Shown: piece after piece, positions 9,442 through 21,072 of the stretch | Layout of the letters: each line of letters starts with the position of its first letter | How positions within the stretch are numbered: the stretch's first letter is position 1 | From: Siphonodentalium dalli | Lineage: Eukaryota > Mollusca > Scaphopoda > Gadilida > Siphonodentaliidae | Assembly (NCBI GenBank): GCA_032622095.1 | Contig: CP136066.1 | Coordinates: 63,518,609-63,582,608, forward strand | DNA: 64,000 nt | Direction: 5' to 3' | Notes under the pieces: generated by a model | Database searches by the model: none | What the model saw: only the letters and a program-made list of their open reading frames with translations | What the model was told of the DNA's origin: nothing | Program-made: the position numbers and the translations under genes

Positions 9442-9898
9442 CTGTATGATGCCTCTTGTGCTGAAACCTCCCTTTTATTTAAGAAGGTGGTCTTGATATT
9501 CTGGAGCTGTTTCTTCATCTCCATTCCTCTGGACTCTATGGAAACAGTTTTTAGAAGTTCCCCCATTTCCTTTTCCGACTTCATCATGTATGATGCTACG
9601 TACATCACACAGGCATAGGCGTCCGTGATGAATTGGATGTCCATGTTAGCCCTCCACGCACGGAGAATGTCTGGATTGTAATTATTTATCCATTGTTCGC
9701 AATGTTTTCTTTTCAGTACGACAGTGTGACCACGTTTTGATGTCCCAACTGCATTCACATAGTCATCCATGTTGACCCCGGCTGTTTATAGAACATCTTC
9801 CAAGGATAACTCTTCAGTAACCTGCAGTGTAGAGATTGAATCGTTGACCTTCTTCAGTATGCTCTGCGCCCTGGTTACATCCTCTGGAGATTTAGGAT
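9442..9898 (-). pseudogene. Helitron exon: post-Rep region
   Basis: The exon opens after a pyrimidine tract and AG (9900-9899) and closes at CAG|GTAAAC (donor 9441-9440). It encodes SLEDVL, then, after a TAA at 9786-9788, RGHTVVLKRKHCEQWINNYN, AWRANMDIQFITDAYACVMY and REVSAQEASYR. These blocks are characteristic of the Helitron-like region that follows the Rep domain. The stop lies within a conserved stretch in unchanged frame, so it is a nonsense mutation. The exon ends with two bases of an Arg codon completed by the next exon. Confidence 0.9.
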
Positions 9899-10908
9899 CT
9901 GCGAAAAGAGTGGAATTGCTAGCAGGTCTTATAAATAAATAAATTGGGTTCCTTAAATATCTCATATGCATATTCTAATAGGATATGGTGTCATAACAAC
10001 TGGAGGGGGCAAAAGTTTGGAAAACTATATAACTAAATTAATAGATATATACATTTATAATATTATTCATGTCGAAAGGCAACAGAGTGCAATTTTAAGA
10101 TTCTCTTTTCAGAAATATGTATGTATTGTAACCCCCCCCCCCCCAATAAATTATGCTTCATACACACATGTAAATCATGTACCCGGTATGCCCCCAGTGT
10201 ATGGTGAAATTGGTTGCCATTAACTTACCTGTGACTTATGATGGCCATCATTCCCATCATCACTTAACTCTGCCATACATGTACCTCAATCAGAATTCAG
10301 TACTAGGCTGAACAATGTACATGAGATGTAAAACCTGAAAATGAAACAGTCACATATAGTATATAGTATATTAAATATTACGGTATATTGTCCACCGGTA
10401 TGATTGTCGTGATTTCAGACTCGAGTCAATACATTCAATTAATTATTTTGAGGTAGTGAGGAATCAGCCGCGTAAAATATCATATGGTCTGATCTGTGAT
10501 GGTGTCCGCTACGATCATACCATATGTAATCAATGATCTTAAGTATTTATTCATCGAAGTGGGACCGTATCTACGAAATACAGACTGAATTGTATTATTT
10601 GTAAAACATGTACACTATACTACATGGCAGTACTACACTACAGTAGTTGAAATTCATAAATATTTTTCTCACGATTTATTCGGATCAGATTTAATCTATT
10701 ACTATTACAGTATTAGGCCTAGTAGTTTGTGAACTTAAAAAAAATAACATAATTATGCTGTAGCATGTATAGTATAGCACTAGAAGAGAACCTCCTGATT
10801 TATTTCAGGCCTGACCGTTTGAAAATCATCATCATCATGGCAGCCATGATCGACTCATGCACTAAATCAAGTCACTGATTCAGAATTTCAGTCTGAGTCT
10901 CACTCTTA
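9899..10908. other. Repeat-poor flank upstream of the Helitron; possible small exon
   Basis: A homopolymer of 14 C lies at about 10131-10144. On the minus strand, 10334-10229 is bounded by a good acceptor (TTCATTTTCAG) and an ideal donor (CAG|GTAAGT), and contains an ATG that opens MAELSDDGNDGHHKSQ. Its phase does not fit the Helitron exon at 9898. No Rep catalytic motif was found. Nothing else is supported here. Confidence 0.4.
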
Positions 10909-11501
10909 AGCCCGCCGCCGATATTTGTCGCAGCTAGACCCTTGCAACGTAAGATCTGTGTGCGCACACGGTACGATTTTAGTCGTGCGACTTCTGTTTT
11001 TATCTCTTACGGTAGACCATCGCACACGATGTGATCGGATCGTATGATCTGGTTGTTTACTTTCTCGTGAATGCAATGGGTTACCGTATTATTAATGTGG
11101 TACACAAATTCACACAATCAGATATTATTTTGAAAAAAAATTGCCTTTGTCCAGTCCATGCACCTGTTTCAATTGTAGTTGTATTCTAGAGGCATGAATG
11201 TATTCCGCCGTCCAAAATATCCTGCTACTCTGACTTGAAGGTCACTATATGGACGCCATGTTGTTCTGAATGAAAACATGTGATCGCCGCATGATCAGCT
11301 TAAGAGTTGAATCTGATTGGCTACTTACTGATTGGCTAAATCGTACGACTCGATCGTAGAAAATCAAATTATTTGATTCCTTGTGGGGCCGATCGTGCGA
11401 CAAAATGTCGTACGATTTTTCACCGCACATGCTGCGATCTGACCCGTAACCGTTACCCGATATTTGTCGTACGATATATATCGCATCGTGTGCGGCGGCC
11501 T
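10909..11501. mobile_element. MITE with GC-rich inverted ends and TTA target duplication
   Basis: The left end (AGCCCGCCGCCGATATTTGT) and right end (inverse of AGGCCGCCGCACACGATGCG) form terminal inverted repeats with inner CGTACGA and TTTGTCG modules. The element is flanked by TTA on both sides (10906-10908 and 11502-11504), matching the TWA duplication of PIF/Harbinger-type transposons. A 96-codon minus-strand frame inside is not considered real. Confidence 0.7.
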
Positions 11502-11580
11502 TTACTCTCAGACCCTGCCCTGGGACTAGTGCCAATAATAGTGCCAGTATAAGTTATAACTATAAGTCAATTTTACAGCC

Positions 11581-11706
11581 AGAAGTACTAACAATTGGAA
11601 TAGTCTCCCTGAACATTTGGTGTCGGCCGGTTCGGTGAATGATTTTAAATCAATTTTAAATGACCAGTGGCGAGGCAAGCCAAACAAATTCTGCTATGTA
11701 TTCTGA
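11581..11706 (+). pseudogene. C-terminal fossil of a CR1/L2-like LINE ORF2
   Basis: The translation contains NNWNSLPEHLVSAGSVNDFK, then SILNDQW and a stop. This is the final block of many CR1/L2-type proteins. No RT or endonuclease part remains upstream, where the MITE ends 80 bases away, so only the last 41 codons are visible. Confidence 0.75.
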
Positions 11707-13038
11707 ATTGAATTTGAGCGCACTGTAAAATAGAGCAAATATGATATTATACTACGACAATTGGCCAATACAACGAAAGCTTAAAATAGGCCTGAAGATC
11801 ACAGGTAAATCACAGGTAAATAAGTATTGGGAGGCTGGGAGTCACAGAACTCACATCCATGATCCACAGTGTATTTAATACTATTTATAATTTGTATTAT
11901 TATTAACTATTATGTATAGAAATTAGTCAGTTAATTTAGGCCTAGTGACACTGAATTACCTCAATACCTGTGACAAGTGGTGTAACTTTAATTTACAATT
12001 AGAATTATCCGATCAATCATCGATTCATAATTTCAATTTTCATTTAAATTTTAGCCTAATTCTAGTAAATTGATATTCAAACTCAAAATTAAAATAAAAA
12101 CTATAAAAACTTTTTTAAAGGTTTCAATTATTTAATAAATGTTGCGCTTCTGAAGTTCTATGTAATGATGCGGCTATTTCGCAAATTCGTGCATGTTTAC
12201 ATTAGTTACCAACAGTGCAACACCAACTTTGAACTTACGCTGGCCGGTGCTGTCAGATTGTACATTGCATTTTTTGTTAAATTAACACGCAAAATGTAAC
12301 TTTTCCAACTAAGTTCGATCGTGTATCTTTTGTGGAAATGTGCCTATGATCAATTTAGTAAATGTGCATGTGTAAAATACATATTAGTGTATATATTCAT
12401 TGAATCGAACTTACCTGAGATTTTCTGTGAACAAATCAAATTTACCGGTAATTACGAACAGAAAAATGCGCGCATTGATACGACTTCCAGCTGTCAAAAT
12501 CTTCTCGCTTATAAATTATCAAATACTAATTACATTACTATTGTAAACGTAAAGGACGAAAATTATTTATATTATATCACATATATGTCCCATTGTTACT
12601 GGAAGCATATGTGGTTTGATATGTGCATGCAATATGTGGAACTATTTTTATTTCCAGATGAAAATGCGTGAGTCGGTTAATTATAGGTGTAACGGAAAGA
12701 AACACGCGCTCACCCAGGCTCACCGCTCATTAATATCTCGATAGTTATTTGAAGTAGATACGAACTTCAAGTTAAACTGAGTTTATTACATAATAAATAT
12801 GTCTTAAATGTGATTTTTAATCTGTGAAGTTATTCTGTTTTAATGCAACATTGTTTTTGGAAAGTACGCAGTTCACTGTTATGTGGAACTATATTTTTGA
12901 TCATAAGTGAATCGGCAGGGTGACACCAAGCTACCAAGCTACGAATCTGTCTGATCGCCATACTGTTGCGCGAGCGCACGTAACAATATCAACAACAACA
13001 ACAATAATAATAACAACAACGACGACGACTTCAATTCA
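11707..13038. other. AT-rich intergenic stretch; LINE-C leader at its end
   Basis: I see no gene. A 116-codon plus-strand frame (12321-12671) lacks any domain and is AT-rich chance coding. The last 60 bases are a run of CAACAACAA/AATAATAAC trinucleotides directly before the LINE-C ORF1 start, a likely unstructured 5' leader. Confidence 0.5.
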
Positions 13039-13455
13039 ATGGGCAGCGACCTACCGTCTCACCAGGTATACAGCGAATATTCGCACATGAGATATGACAA
13101 TTTTCGTCCGAACGGTCACAACCAATACGATACCCTTGACTCACGAAGACAGTTTGCAGACAGCGATGGAAAAGCAGCCCCGATGCGCCGTAACACCGAA
13201 CCAATCAAGACAGTGCGATTCTATCTGGGAAACTTTCCGAGCGATGTGTCCAGATATACGATTGAACGGTACTTGACAGCCAGGAAAGTTCAGTTCTCCG
13301 TTGTGAGGATGATTGAGAAAAATGATGGCAACTTCTCAGCGAGGATAAATGTACGTGATAAGCACGAGGACGTTTTGAGAAAACCCTTCTTCTGGCCCAG
13401 AAACATCATATGTCGCCCATGGTTGTCAGAACGGGCATACAGTGATTGGAAATAA
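13039..13455 (+). CDS. LINE-C ORF1-like protein
   Basis: This 138-residue protein lies 171 bases upstream of the first ORF2 ATG of the same retrotransposon. The N-terminal half is polar and low in structure. The C-terminal half (about 58-138) reads TVRFYLGNFPSDVSRYTIER, then SARINVRDKHEDVLRKPFFW and ends CRPWLSERAYSDWK. The compact alpha/beta pattern suggests an RNA-recognition-like fold, as in the ORF1 proteins of some LINEs, but I cannot name the family. ORF1 proteins usually bind element RNA. The frame is intact. A CAA-rich leader precedes the ATG. Confidence 0.65.
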   Translation: MGSDLPSHQVYSEYSHMRYDNFRPNGHNQYDTLDSRRQFADSDGKAAPMRRNTEPIKTVRFYLGNFPSDVSRYTIERYLTARKVQFSVVRMIEKNDGNFSARINVRDKHEDVLRKPFFWPRNIICRPWLSERAYSDWK

Positions 13456-13626
13456 CCGTTATATAAAACACTTGTACAATCAGTGATCCAAGGTATCGTG
13501 ATATTATGATTGTCCACAGATTGTTCTCGCGTTGGCGATCGCTGTTTACTTGCACGATATTGGTGATTGGTACTTGTATTGATAAACTAAACCCGTTAAC
13601 AATTGACACGCAGACCTGCGCAGATA

Positions 13627-16600
13627 ATGATAATAACGGCGCCTAGATTTTTGTGTCTTCTTGTGTTGACTGTGCTCGTTGTGCACAAAATGAATTTAAA
13701 CTTGATTTCTTGGAATTGTACCGGCCTATTGGGTAGCGCAAGCTACCTGAGTAGCCTACTAAACACAAATAGTGAAGCCAATGACATTTGTGGTCTGAGT
13801 GAGCATTGGCTATATGAACACAATGCGAATATTGTGGATGAGATAAGTCCACACTACGTTGGGTATACTGTATGCGACTATTCACAGAGACTCCCAATGC
13901 AACAAGGCCGCCCAAAGGGTGGCGTAGGCATTATGTGGCATAGGAAACATTCCCGAAGTATCTCGGTTATCGAACTAGAAGATGACAGAATAATAGGTAT
14001 TCAGTTTCAGCTATCCAAATCTAAATTCATCTACATATTTCAAATTTATCTCCCTTCTAGCAATTACAAAATTGCTTTTTATAAAATCTACATATCCAAA
14101 ATTAAAGGAATAATAAGAGGGTGCTCCACCCTGGGATCAGTGATTGTTATGGGCGACTTTAATTCAGACCTAGTTGATAGAAACTCAAGAGATAAGTCAT
14201 TTAAACAACTTTTAAACCAGACCCATTTCGTGTCTCTGATGGATGGCCGCATGCATGGTGCCGCAATTCCAACATTCGTCGCCCCTGGTGGTGCAGCTTA
14301 CTCAACAATTGACCATATTATTGTTTCAGAGTCTGATGTTCATAACGTTGTTTCAGCTTCTGTGTTTGATGATTGTTCGCTGAACGTTTCAAACCATCGC
14401 CCCGTGCATGCTAGTTTAGGCTTGAACGTTCAATCCGAAACCGGAAACATTCTATTAAATCCGTGCATACCATACAAATGGAAATCCTTTTCACGTGATC
14501 AAGAATCAATTGAACGGTATAAATCTAGAGTAGAAGCAAGTCTTCCAGACTTCGAGATAACAGACAACGAGTCTTTAAACATGTATTATGATCGAGTGGT
14601 TTCTGCTCTTCATGCGTCTGCCAATAAGGAGGTTCCAAAACGTAAATACAAAAAACATATTAAACCATACTGGAACACTGAATTATCAAATCGTCATAAG
14701 TACATGCGTGAGCTAAGATTGCAATGGATATCCGAAGGCAGACCTACAGGTTCTAGGTACCCTTCGTTTGTCAACTACAAAAACGCCAAACGTCAGTTTC
14801 GCTCAGAACATAGGAACACAATGCACCAATATTTGGCACAATGTGACGCAGAACTCGAACAAACTGCTGAGATGGATCAGGAACTTTTTTTTCACTTATT
14901 CAACTCGAGACGCCGTAGAAATCGAAATAGCTGTTCGACATACTTTGAACACACCGGTAAGGTAATTCGTACTCCAGAAGAAGTATCTGAGGCCTGGTCT
15001 TCGTACTTTGAATGTCTTTATGCACCACTAAATAATGAAACGTTCAGTGATTCATGGCATACACATGTTGAAGATTTTGTGAGAACAGAATCTCTCAGAT
15101 CAAACGGCGATCCTATTGATATCAAACTATGTTATCCTGTCACATTCGAAGAGCTCGCGGAGCTGCGTGCCGTTCTTACCAAAAACAAAGCTCAGGGTTT
15201 TGACAAACTAAATTACGAACATATAATCTACGGCGGCGATGAATTACTACATAGAACTGCTTACATGTTCACCAAAATACTCCAATCTCATCACGTTCCG
15301 GATAAATCCAAGCTTGGAATCATGGTTCCCCTCCACAAAGGAGGCACAAAACCCAAACACTTATTTGATAACTACAGAGCCATTACCATTCTCCCCGTCA
15401 TATATAAATATCTTGAGAATGTTATTCTGTCGCGCCTCCAAAATAATGTTGCACATCTCATTCGGACTAACCCTCTCCAACACGGGTTCCAGAAAGGTGT
15501 CAGTGCAATGATGGCCTCATATATGGTACAAGAGTGCATATCATTTGCTACGGAGGGAGGCAATAAACTTTACTCGTGTTTTCTGGATACACAGAAAGCC
15601 TTCGACACCGTATGGATAAATGGTCTTATGTATAAGCTGTATTTAAAAGGTATTCGTGGTAACATATGGCACGTGCTGCGCAATCTCTTCACAGGAATCA
15701 AATGTTGTGTGAAATATAATAATACATTGTCCCGATGGTTCGATGTTGTACAAGGAGCCAGACAGGGATCCCTGTTATCTCCTCTAATGTATTCGTTATA
15801 CATCGATGATCTAATTAGTCAGCTCGTCGTTTCTAAACACGGCATGTCTATGATGTCAACTAATTGTTGTGCACCCACTCAAGAAGACGACATGACTCTC
15901 CTTTCCTTCACATGACATGGCCTTCAAATGATGTGCGATATATGTACTCAGTTTAGTACTACTTGGCGATTTAGATACAATGCATCCAAAACTGTCGTCA
16001 TCGTTTTCAATGAATCGATGTCACAATTAAAAAAATCGGACCGCTCATGGTCCCTGTGCGACACGCAAATAAAAGACCAAGAGGACGTTGTCCATTTGGG
16101 AATCAAATTGAGCAAATTTTCGCACATTTCGGCACTATCTGGGACAGTGTGTGATAAGCTGAAGGCAGCTTATTTTTCACTTTCTAATGCTGGAGTTTAT
16201 GCCGGTGGAATGACACCAATGACCAGCACAAAAATATATCAATCAATGGTATTACCAGCCGGTTTATATGGCTCAGAACTACTCTGGAACATTTCCAACT
16301 CAGAAAGAGAAAAGCTTGAGAAGGCACATAGATGTTGCATCAAAAATTTCCAAGGCTTGCCCGTTCGAACAAGTACATGCATCGCACAAGGACTATGTGG
16401 TATCAAATCGATAAGTTATCACATCGACCAACGCAAGCTGTCATTCCTCGGAGCTTTGTGCAGAGCTGATCCGAGAAAAACTGCCAAACAAGTGTTCTTA
16501 TTTAGAATGCATGAGTTTAACCTAGTTGGAAATATTGGCAGTTCTTTCTTTAAAGACGTCACACAAATTCTCGAGAAAACAGAACTCGCAACTGTGCTTC

Positions 16601-17163
16601 AAACATTTTCGCGCGAATACAAATTTCCCTCGCGCTTTAGCTGGAAACGGATGGTCAAAAATAAACTTGATGAACTATATACAGAAGATTGGCGTTGTAA
16701 AGTGAAATCTAATGTAAACCTCAGCATTTTTCAATCTATTCAACCTTCTCTTTCCATGTCTAGACTTTGGAAATCCTGTAAACTGTTCCCACAAGATAAG
16801 CACCTTTACACGGTTGCGGGACAACTCATCGCAAAGTCGGCTTATGATTTCAATTCAAACTGTTCGCTGTGCGAACTGGAAATAGCTTGTGAAGTGGTCC
16901 ATGTTATAACTGAATGTCCATATTTATGCCAGTCCCGAAATCAGGTCTGGTATAAAATAATTGACATGCTTGGTACAGACACGTCTTGTTTTCTTGACTC
17001 CCTATCTTCCATGAATCTGGTAGCAGTCTTCCTTGGGTGCATACCAGCTCAGATGGAGGGTCCCATTCAAATTGAACTCATGCTTATCAACTTCTGTGTA
17101 AAGCTGGCCAACCACATGTGGAGTAGCTACCAAACAGCAATTGTAACTAAGTTCGCGCGTTAA
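13627..17163 (+). pseudogene. LINE-C ORF2: endonuclease-reverse transcriptase with one nonsense codon
   Basis: This is the ORF2 of an APE-type LINE, about 1178 codons, nearly intact. The endonuclease begins NLISWNCTGLL and shows SEHWL, VMGDFNSDLVD, TIDHIIVS and SNHRPVHASL. The RT shows FDNYRAITILPVIYKYLENV, CFLDTQKAFDTV with a catalytic Asp, and GARQGSLLSPLMYSLYIDDL. The catalytic box is QEDDMTLLS, so Glu replaces the usual Ala/Tyr/Cys before the two Asp. A TGA at 15913-15915 interrupts the same frame, which then continues to 17163. A zinc motif C-x2-C-x9-H-x4-C (CSLCELEIACEVVHVITEC) lies near 16860-16918. A later ATG at 13690 sits nearer the endonuclease. The clade is not assigned. Confidence 0.88.
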
Positions 17164-18180
17164 CACCAATAATCATGTGAATAATTGAGCGACATATCTC
17201 CAGACACAATATCAACATTTTTGTCACAAATTTGATACTCCTTCTCATTGCTTTCCCGTATATGGGCTGTTCCGATAACGAAAACGACCAAACATCTTGT
17301 GTTATATGATAACCATGTGACCCTTTGAGTAAATATATAGTTCTGGATGTACATGCTCATGCACGCGCCTCATATGTGCCAACACACCTGAGTGTACTTT
17401 GATATATGTTGCTGCATGGTGCGTACATGCACATGCAAGATTTAAATTCATACTATAGTCGTATGTTGGTTTAAGTAAGTGTATGTATGGTTGTGCATGC
17501 ATATACACGCGGATGCATTGTATATGCTGACACGCGCGTGATTGTCGGTGAGAAAGTGTGTGAAATGTATTTGTCTGGTGTTTGTGGGTTGATTTGAACA
17601 TATGTGTTTGTGGACATGTGTGGAAAACTGCACCGATATGATCTTAATGAGTGTTGTTGTGATAGTACATCATAGCGTATGTATGTACGATTGTGTGTGT
17701 TTGCGATCGTGTATGCGTACGGGTGTGGTCGAGAGGGTGTGTGTTTGTTGATGTGGTCTCTGACATATGTAAGCTCGTGTTCATGTACATATAATTCGAA
17801 TGATATTCTTTTGCTCGGTTGATTGCTCTCTTGCCGGTCTTTCTCGTATGGTTATATGTAAAGGTATATGTGATGTTGACACGAAGGCTATCTATCCTTG
17901 TACATATCGTTTTTGTATATTCATGCCAGCTTATGTAGCCTATTTATTGAGCAGATCGATTCTCAGTTGTACCTGGCGGCATTCGCCAACTCATTAATAC
18001 TGTAAGTTGCATATTCTATCGCATCATTCTTCTTAGTTACATTTCCTGTTTCATCTGTTCCATTTGTATGTACCAAATGATATGTATATATGATTAATTA
18101 TACAATGTATATCGAATCTTCGGTATTGGAGGAAATAAAGGTATTTATATACATGTATGGGAGTTACCCAATATACCATT
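17164..18180. other. Likely LINE-C 3' UTR and TG-rich sequence
   Basis: This stretch has no supported gene. From 17340 to 17790 it is rich in alternating TG/CA and TATG (for example TGTGCATGCATATACACG), which can adopt non-B DNA. An AATAAA-type signal lies at about 18133. It could be the 3' UTR of LINE-C, but no clear tail or target-site duplication marks the end. Confidence 0.4.
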
Positions 18181-18189
18181 TTCTTTGTT

Positions 18190-18635
18190 GCACTAATTGA
18201 AAAAAATAAATATATTTTTGTTTGTTTGTTTGCCGCTTTATACTTTGCTTAGTGAGGCACCGCCCGACCTGGCCACAACTCCCACCACACATCAGACAAT
18301 TAATCCAGTACTTATCACGCCCGCCCCCTCAGTAACCAGTAACCAAGATCTCACTGAATTTATATACCAAAGATATACTATATGACATTGCAGATTATTG
18401 TCCTGCATACAACGCCCCGCCGTTGTTCAACCCGCTCTAATATAGTATACACATTATAAATACATTAACAATGTATATTTGCCTTGTCGATTCGGTCGGT
18501 GCCTCTCTAACCCCTGTTTGTTTATCTGGGAACGGGACAAATCTAAGTGTCGGCACTTGTGCCCCATTCCCAATTGTTGTATGTATATATACATGTATAT
18601 ATTATATGGCAATAAAATATGTTTAAACTAAACTG
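18190..18635 (+). mobile_element. LINE 3'-end remnant
   Basis: The end reads GGCAATAAAATATGTTTAAA followed by CTAAACT, a polyadenylation signal with a short tandem tail as in CR1/L2-like LINEs. No coding sequence is recognisable upstream. The left boundary is unknown. Confidence 0.45.
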
Positions 18636-18772
18636 ACAAACTTGTCCAGATACACGATTCCGGTCACCCTCCCTATGACGGGGTTCGAACCAGCTTCGTC
18701 AGCGCTGGACGGACTGGACTGAGACGGTGTAATGCACCTGGCACTCTACCGACTGAACCACCGGGGCCCCCG
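18636..18772 (-). mobile_element. tRNA-derived SINE (head region)
   Basis: Read on the minus strand it starts GGGGCCCCGGTGGTTCAGTC and continues GGTAGAG, matching an RNA polymerase III A box (TGGTTCAGTCGG). A B box, GGTTCGAACCC, follows about 75 bases later. The acceptor ends cannot pair and the A-B spacing is too long for a normal tRNA, so a tRNA-derived SINE is the best reading. Its 3' end abuts the LINE tail at 18635. Confidence 0.75.
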
Positions 18773-20097
18773 AGATTTATAGGGACACAAGATAGTAAAC
18801 TCCATTCTTGTATTTCTTTTTCGGCAAATGCGTTTAAATAAAAGAATCATAAATTTATATATTTAGATATTTTTTTTCTTCTATTTTTTTTTTTTTTTTT
18901 TTTCATTTTATTTTAATGTTTTGAATTTATTTTGTTTTCGTCTTTACTGTTTGGTTTTTTTTTGCTTTACGTTTATAATAAAATTACTTAAAACATCAGT
19001 ATTATTCTTGTTCAAAACACTGGAATAATCTACGTGAATGGGCCGTACGAGTAATCCCCATTAAGAAGCATTCCAACGTCAATGTTATGAATACGCCGGG
19101 AAAGCCCCGCATCCCGCCCATGTGATGTAAGACGAAAATGAAAATCCGATGTGCCATTCACTGTTATGTCGGGTCGCCAATGCTCATCCACAGCAAATCG
19201 CCGGGGTACACGCACACATGATTGTTACAGTTATGATAGGTGACATTATATAAAACACAGTTACACTAGATCATTTATAATGTCCAGTTAAAAGCCAGCT
19301 TGTGATTGCTCAAACTATTCACCATCGTGCGAATGACTGGCTTACAATCAAACTAATAATCCGTATTAGAGTTCTGCACCATAAATATATTCTCGAAACC
19401 ACACTTCGCTATTCTCGTCTCAGGATCAAGTCTCGGTTTATACAAAAATCTCAGCCAGGGGGGGACTAGGTCTCAGTTGCAGACTATTATCTATAACACA
19501 CATAATTATGGATTATATTAAATCTTGTCCAGTTCATATATAATTATAATCTTTACTCTACACGACATACAAATATAACACAATTACAATTTGGTTAACA
19601 TAAAGTTAAATGCTTCCAAAAAATACTTATGTTTCTGTTACCAGAACTTGTACGTTACCACATGGTTCGAATTATGAACAAACCGACAAAGGCTTGAATG
19701 ACAATAAGAAGGCAAACCTTGGTTTACGTAAACCTGAGTTTCAAAAAGACGAGAATACGGACCAGTTCTGACCAATAATCCCAGCTTACTCGCATCGAAG
19801 CTGGGTAACACATCGCGATCACCGTGGTTTCGGCCTGGTCTAGACTATAGTTTACATGAAACCCTGGTCTAGACCAGGGACCAGAATTCGGCCGTATGTG
19901 TTTACATTCGTGACAAAACTTGTTTGGGAGTTCCAATTTGAATTAGGAATCACCATATATGGAAGTTGTAAACCACACTCGCTCACCTCCAAACTGCCAA
20001 GAAAACCCGTTGTTGTAGGATTTTATCGCCAATATGGTATCTTGATTGGTATCGATGCGGTGCGTGTCCCACGATAATTTAAGTTTAAGTAATGGTT
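18773..20097. other. No gene; short palindrome at 19862-19879
   Basis: A T-rich run lies at 18870-18905. An 18-base perfect palindrome (CCCTGGTCTAGACCAGGG) is at 19862-19879, within a zone of partial inverted repeats sharing GTTTAC and TACGG modules (19720-19915). No coding region is supported. Confidence 0.4.
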
Positions 20098-20178
20098 AGA
20101 GCACAATAATAGTTCTTTACCAGAATAAATCGAGTCGGAGACGAGATTTATTCTGGTAAAGAACTATTCGCGTGCTCT
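20098..20178. repeat. 81-bp palindrome
   Basis: Arms of about 35 bases (AGAGCAC ... TTTACCAGAATAAATC and its inverse) surround an 11-base spacer. The inner 25 bases of each arm match perfectly. It is a probable foldback MITE or hairpin. Confidence 0.9.
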
Positions 20179-21072
20179 GACCGACTTAGAGCACAATTTA
20201 CCGCACATAATGCGATTATCTCGAAATACGCAATTGATCGTGCGTTGAACACGGCGTACAATCCGTGCGCTGGCCGAGATGAACACAATGACCCGTTAGC
20301 CACACCAATCATCGTGATTACCCATGCAGTGATCGCCGTTGAATGTGAATAAATATGTTCGAAACGACACGGATTAACGTGTGACCCGTTTTCACAAACC
20401 AAGTCACTCGCAGATGTGTTTGGAAAGTCAAATGTGGAAGTCGCATGATTGTGTCTTACTATTATTATATACATTGTATAAGTGGATCATGAATTCCGAA
20501 GAAGTCTGTCTGTCAGAATGATGACATGGAATTTGACCTGTAACCAACAACCAACTACTTTTGCCAAAGGTAATGCTGCACATCATTGTTATGTGATAAA
20601 CGTGTCGCCTTTTCAAGAAACTGTTTCGAAATTACTACCATAATAGTCCATTGGTTCCTCCAGATTCTCCAGATACAAGTTCTGTTGTTATAGTTATATC
20701 GGATATGTGGAGCGCTAGTATATTGTGAAGTGGTGATCTGTTGGATCATTGGATCTATCACTATATTTAGTGGTTCTAAATGTAAATGTTAATTCGTTTA
20801 GTTTCATCGTTGGATTAGTGGTCCTGAGAATATTTTCGGAACTGGAATAGTTTTGTGGAATAATTATAATAAGTGTAATTATGCTACTAGTTAATAAATA
20901 ATTCAACCAATGCATGTGTTGCCATTGCCACCCCCCCCCCCCCCGTTCGTCCTGTTGATGTATTATATATATATATATATATTGTAATTTTGGTAAATCA
21001 CACCCAATTCCCAAGGCTGGCAAACTAATATTTCAGTGATATCCCATTGTTGGACACTCGCCACTCTTAACA
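20179..21072. other. No gene; homopolymer and TA microsatellite
   Basis: A C homopolymer lies at about 20931-20944 and a TA run at about 20964-20982. The frames over this stretch are short and featureless. Confidence 0.4.

Larger units (their letters stand above)
3985..9898 (-). mobile_element. Helitron (RepHel pseudogene) with introns, truncated at both ends
   Basis: Five minus-strand exons (9898-9442, 9005-8850, 7543-7051, 6617-5532, 4157-3985) encode consecutive parts of a Helitron Rep-helicase protein. Each ends at an AG|GT-type boundary, and reading phase is kept across all four introns (2, 2, 0, 0), which strongly supports real splicing in the ancestor. Present are the region following the Rep domain, the linker and the PIF1-like helicase up to the block carrying DGLVNGARGHVV. 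Missing are the N-terminal Rep catalytic region and the last helicase motifs. Damage includes one nonsense codon (9786-9788) and two opposite frameshifts in the helicase exon. Neither the 5'-TC nor the 3' hairpin/CTRR end was found. Confidence 0.9.

Noticed and set aside
12321-12671. 116-codon plus-strand frame
   Set aside because: No domain, AT-rich, unrelated to neighbours.
18660-18772. Functional tRNA gene
   Set aside because: Acceptor ends do not pair and the A-B box spacing is too long; SINE is the better reading.
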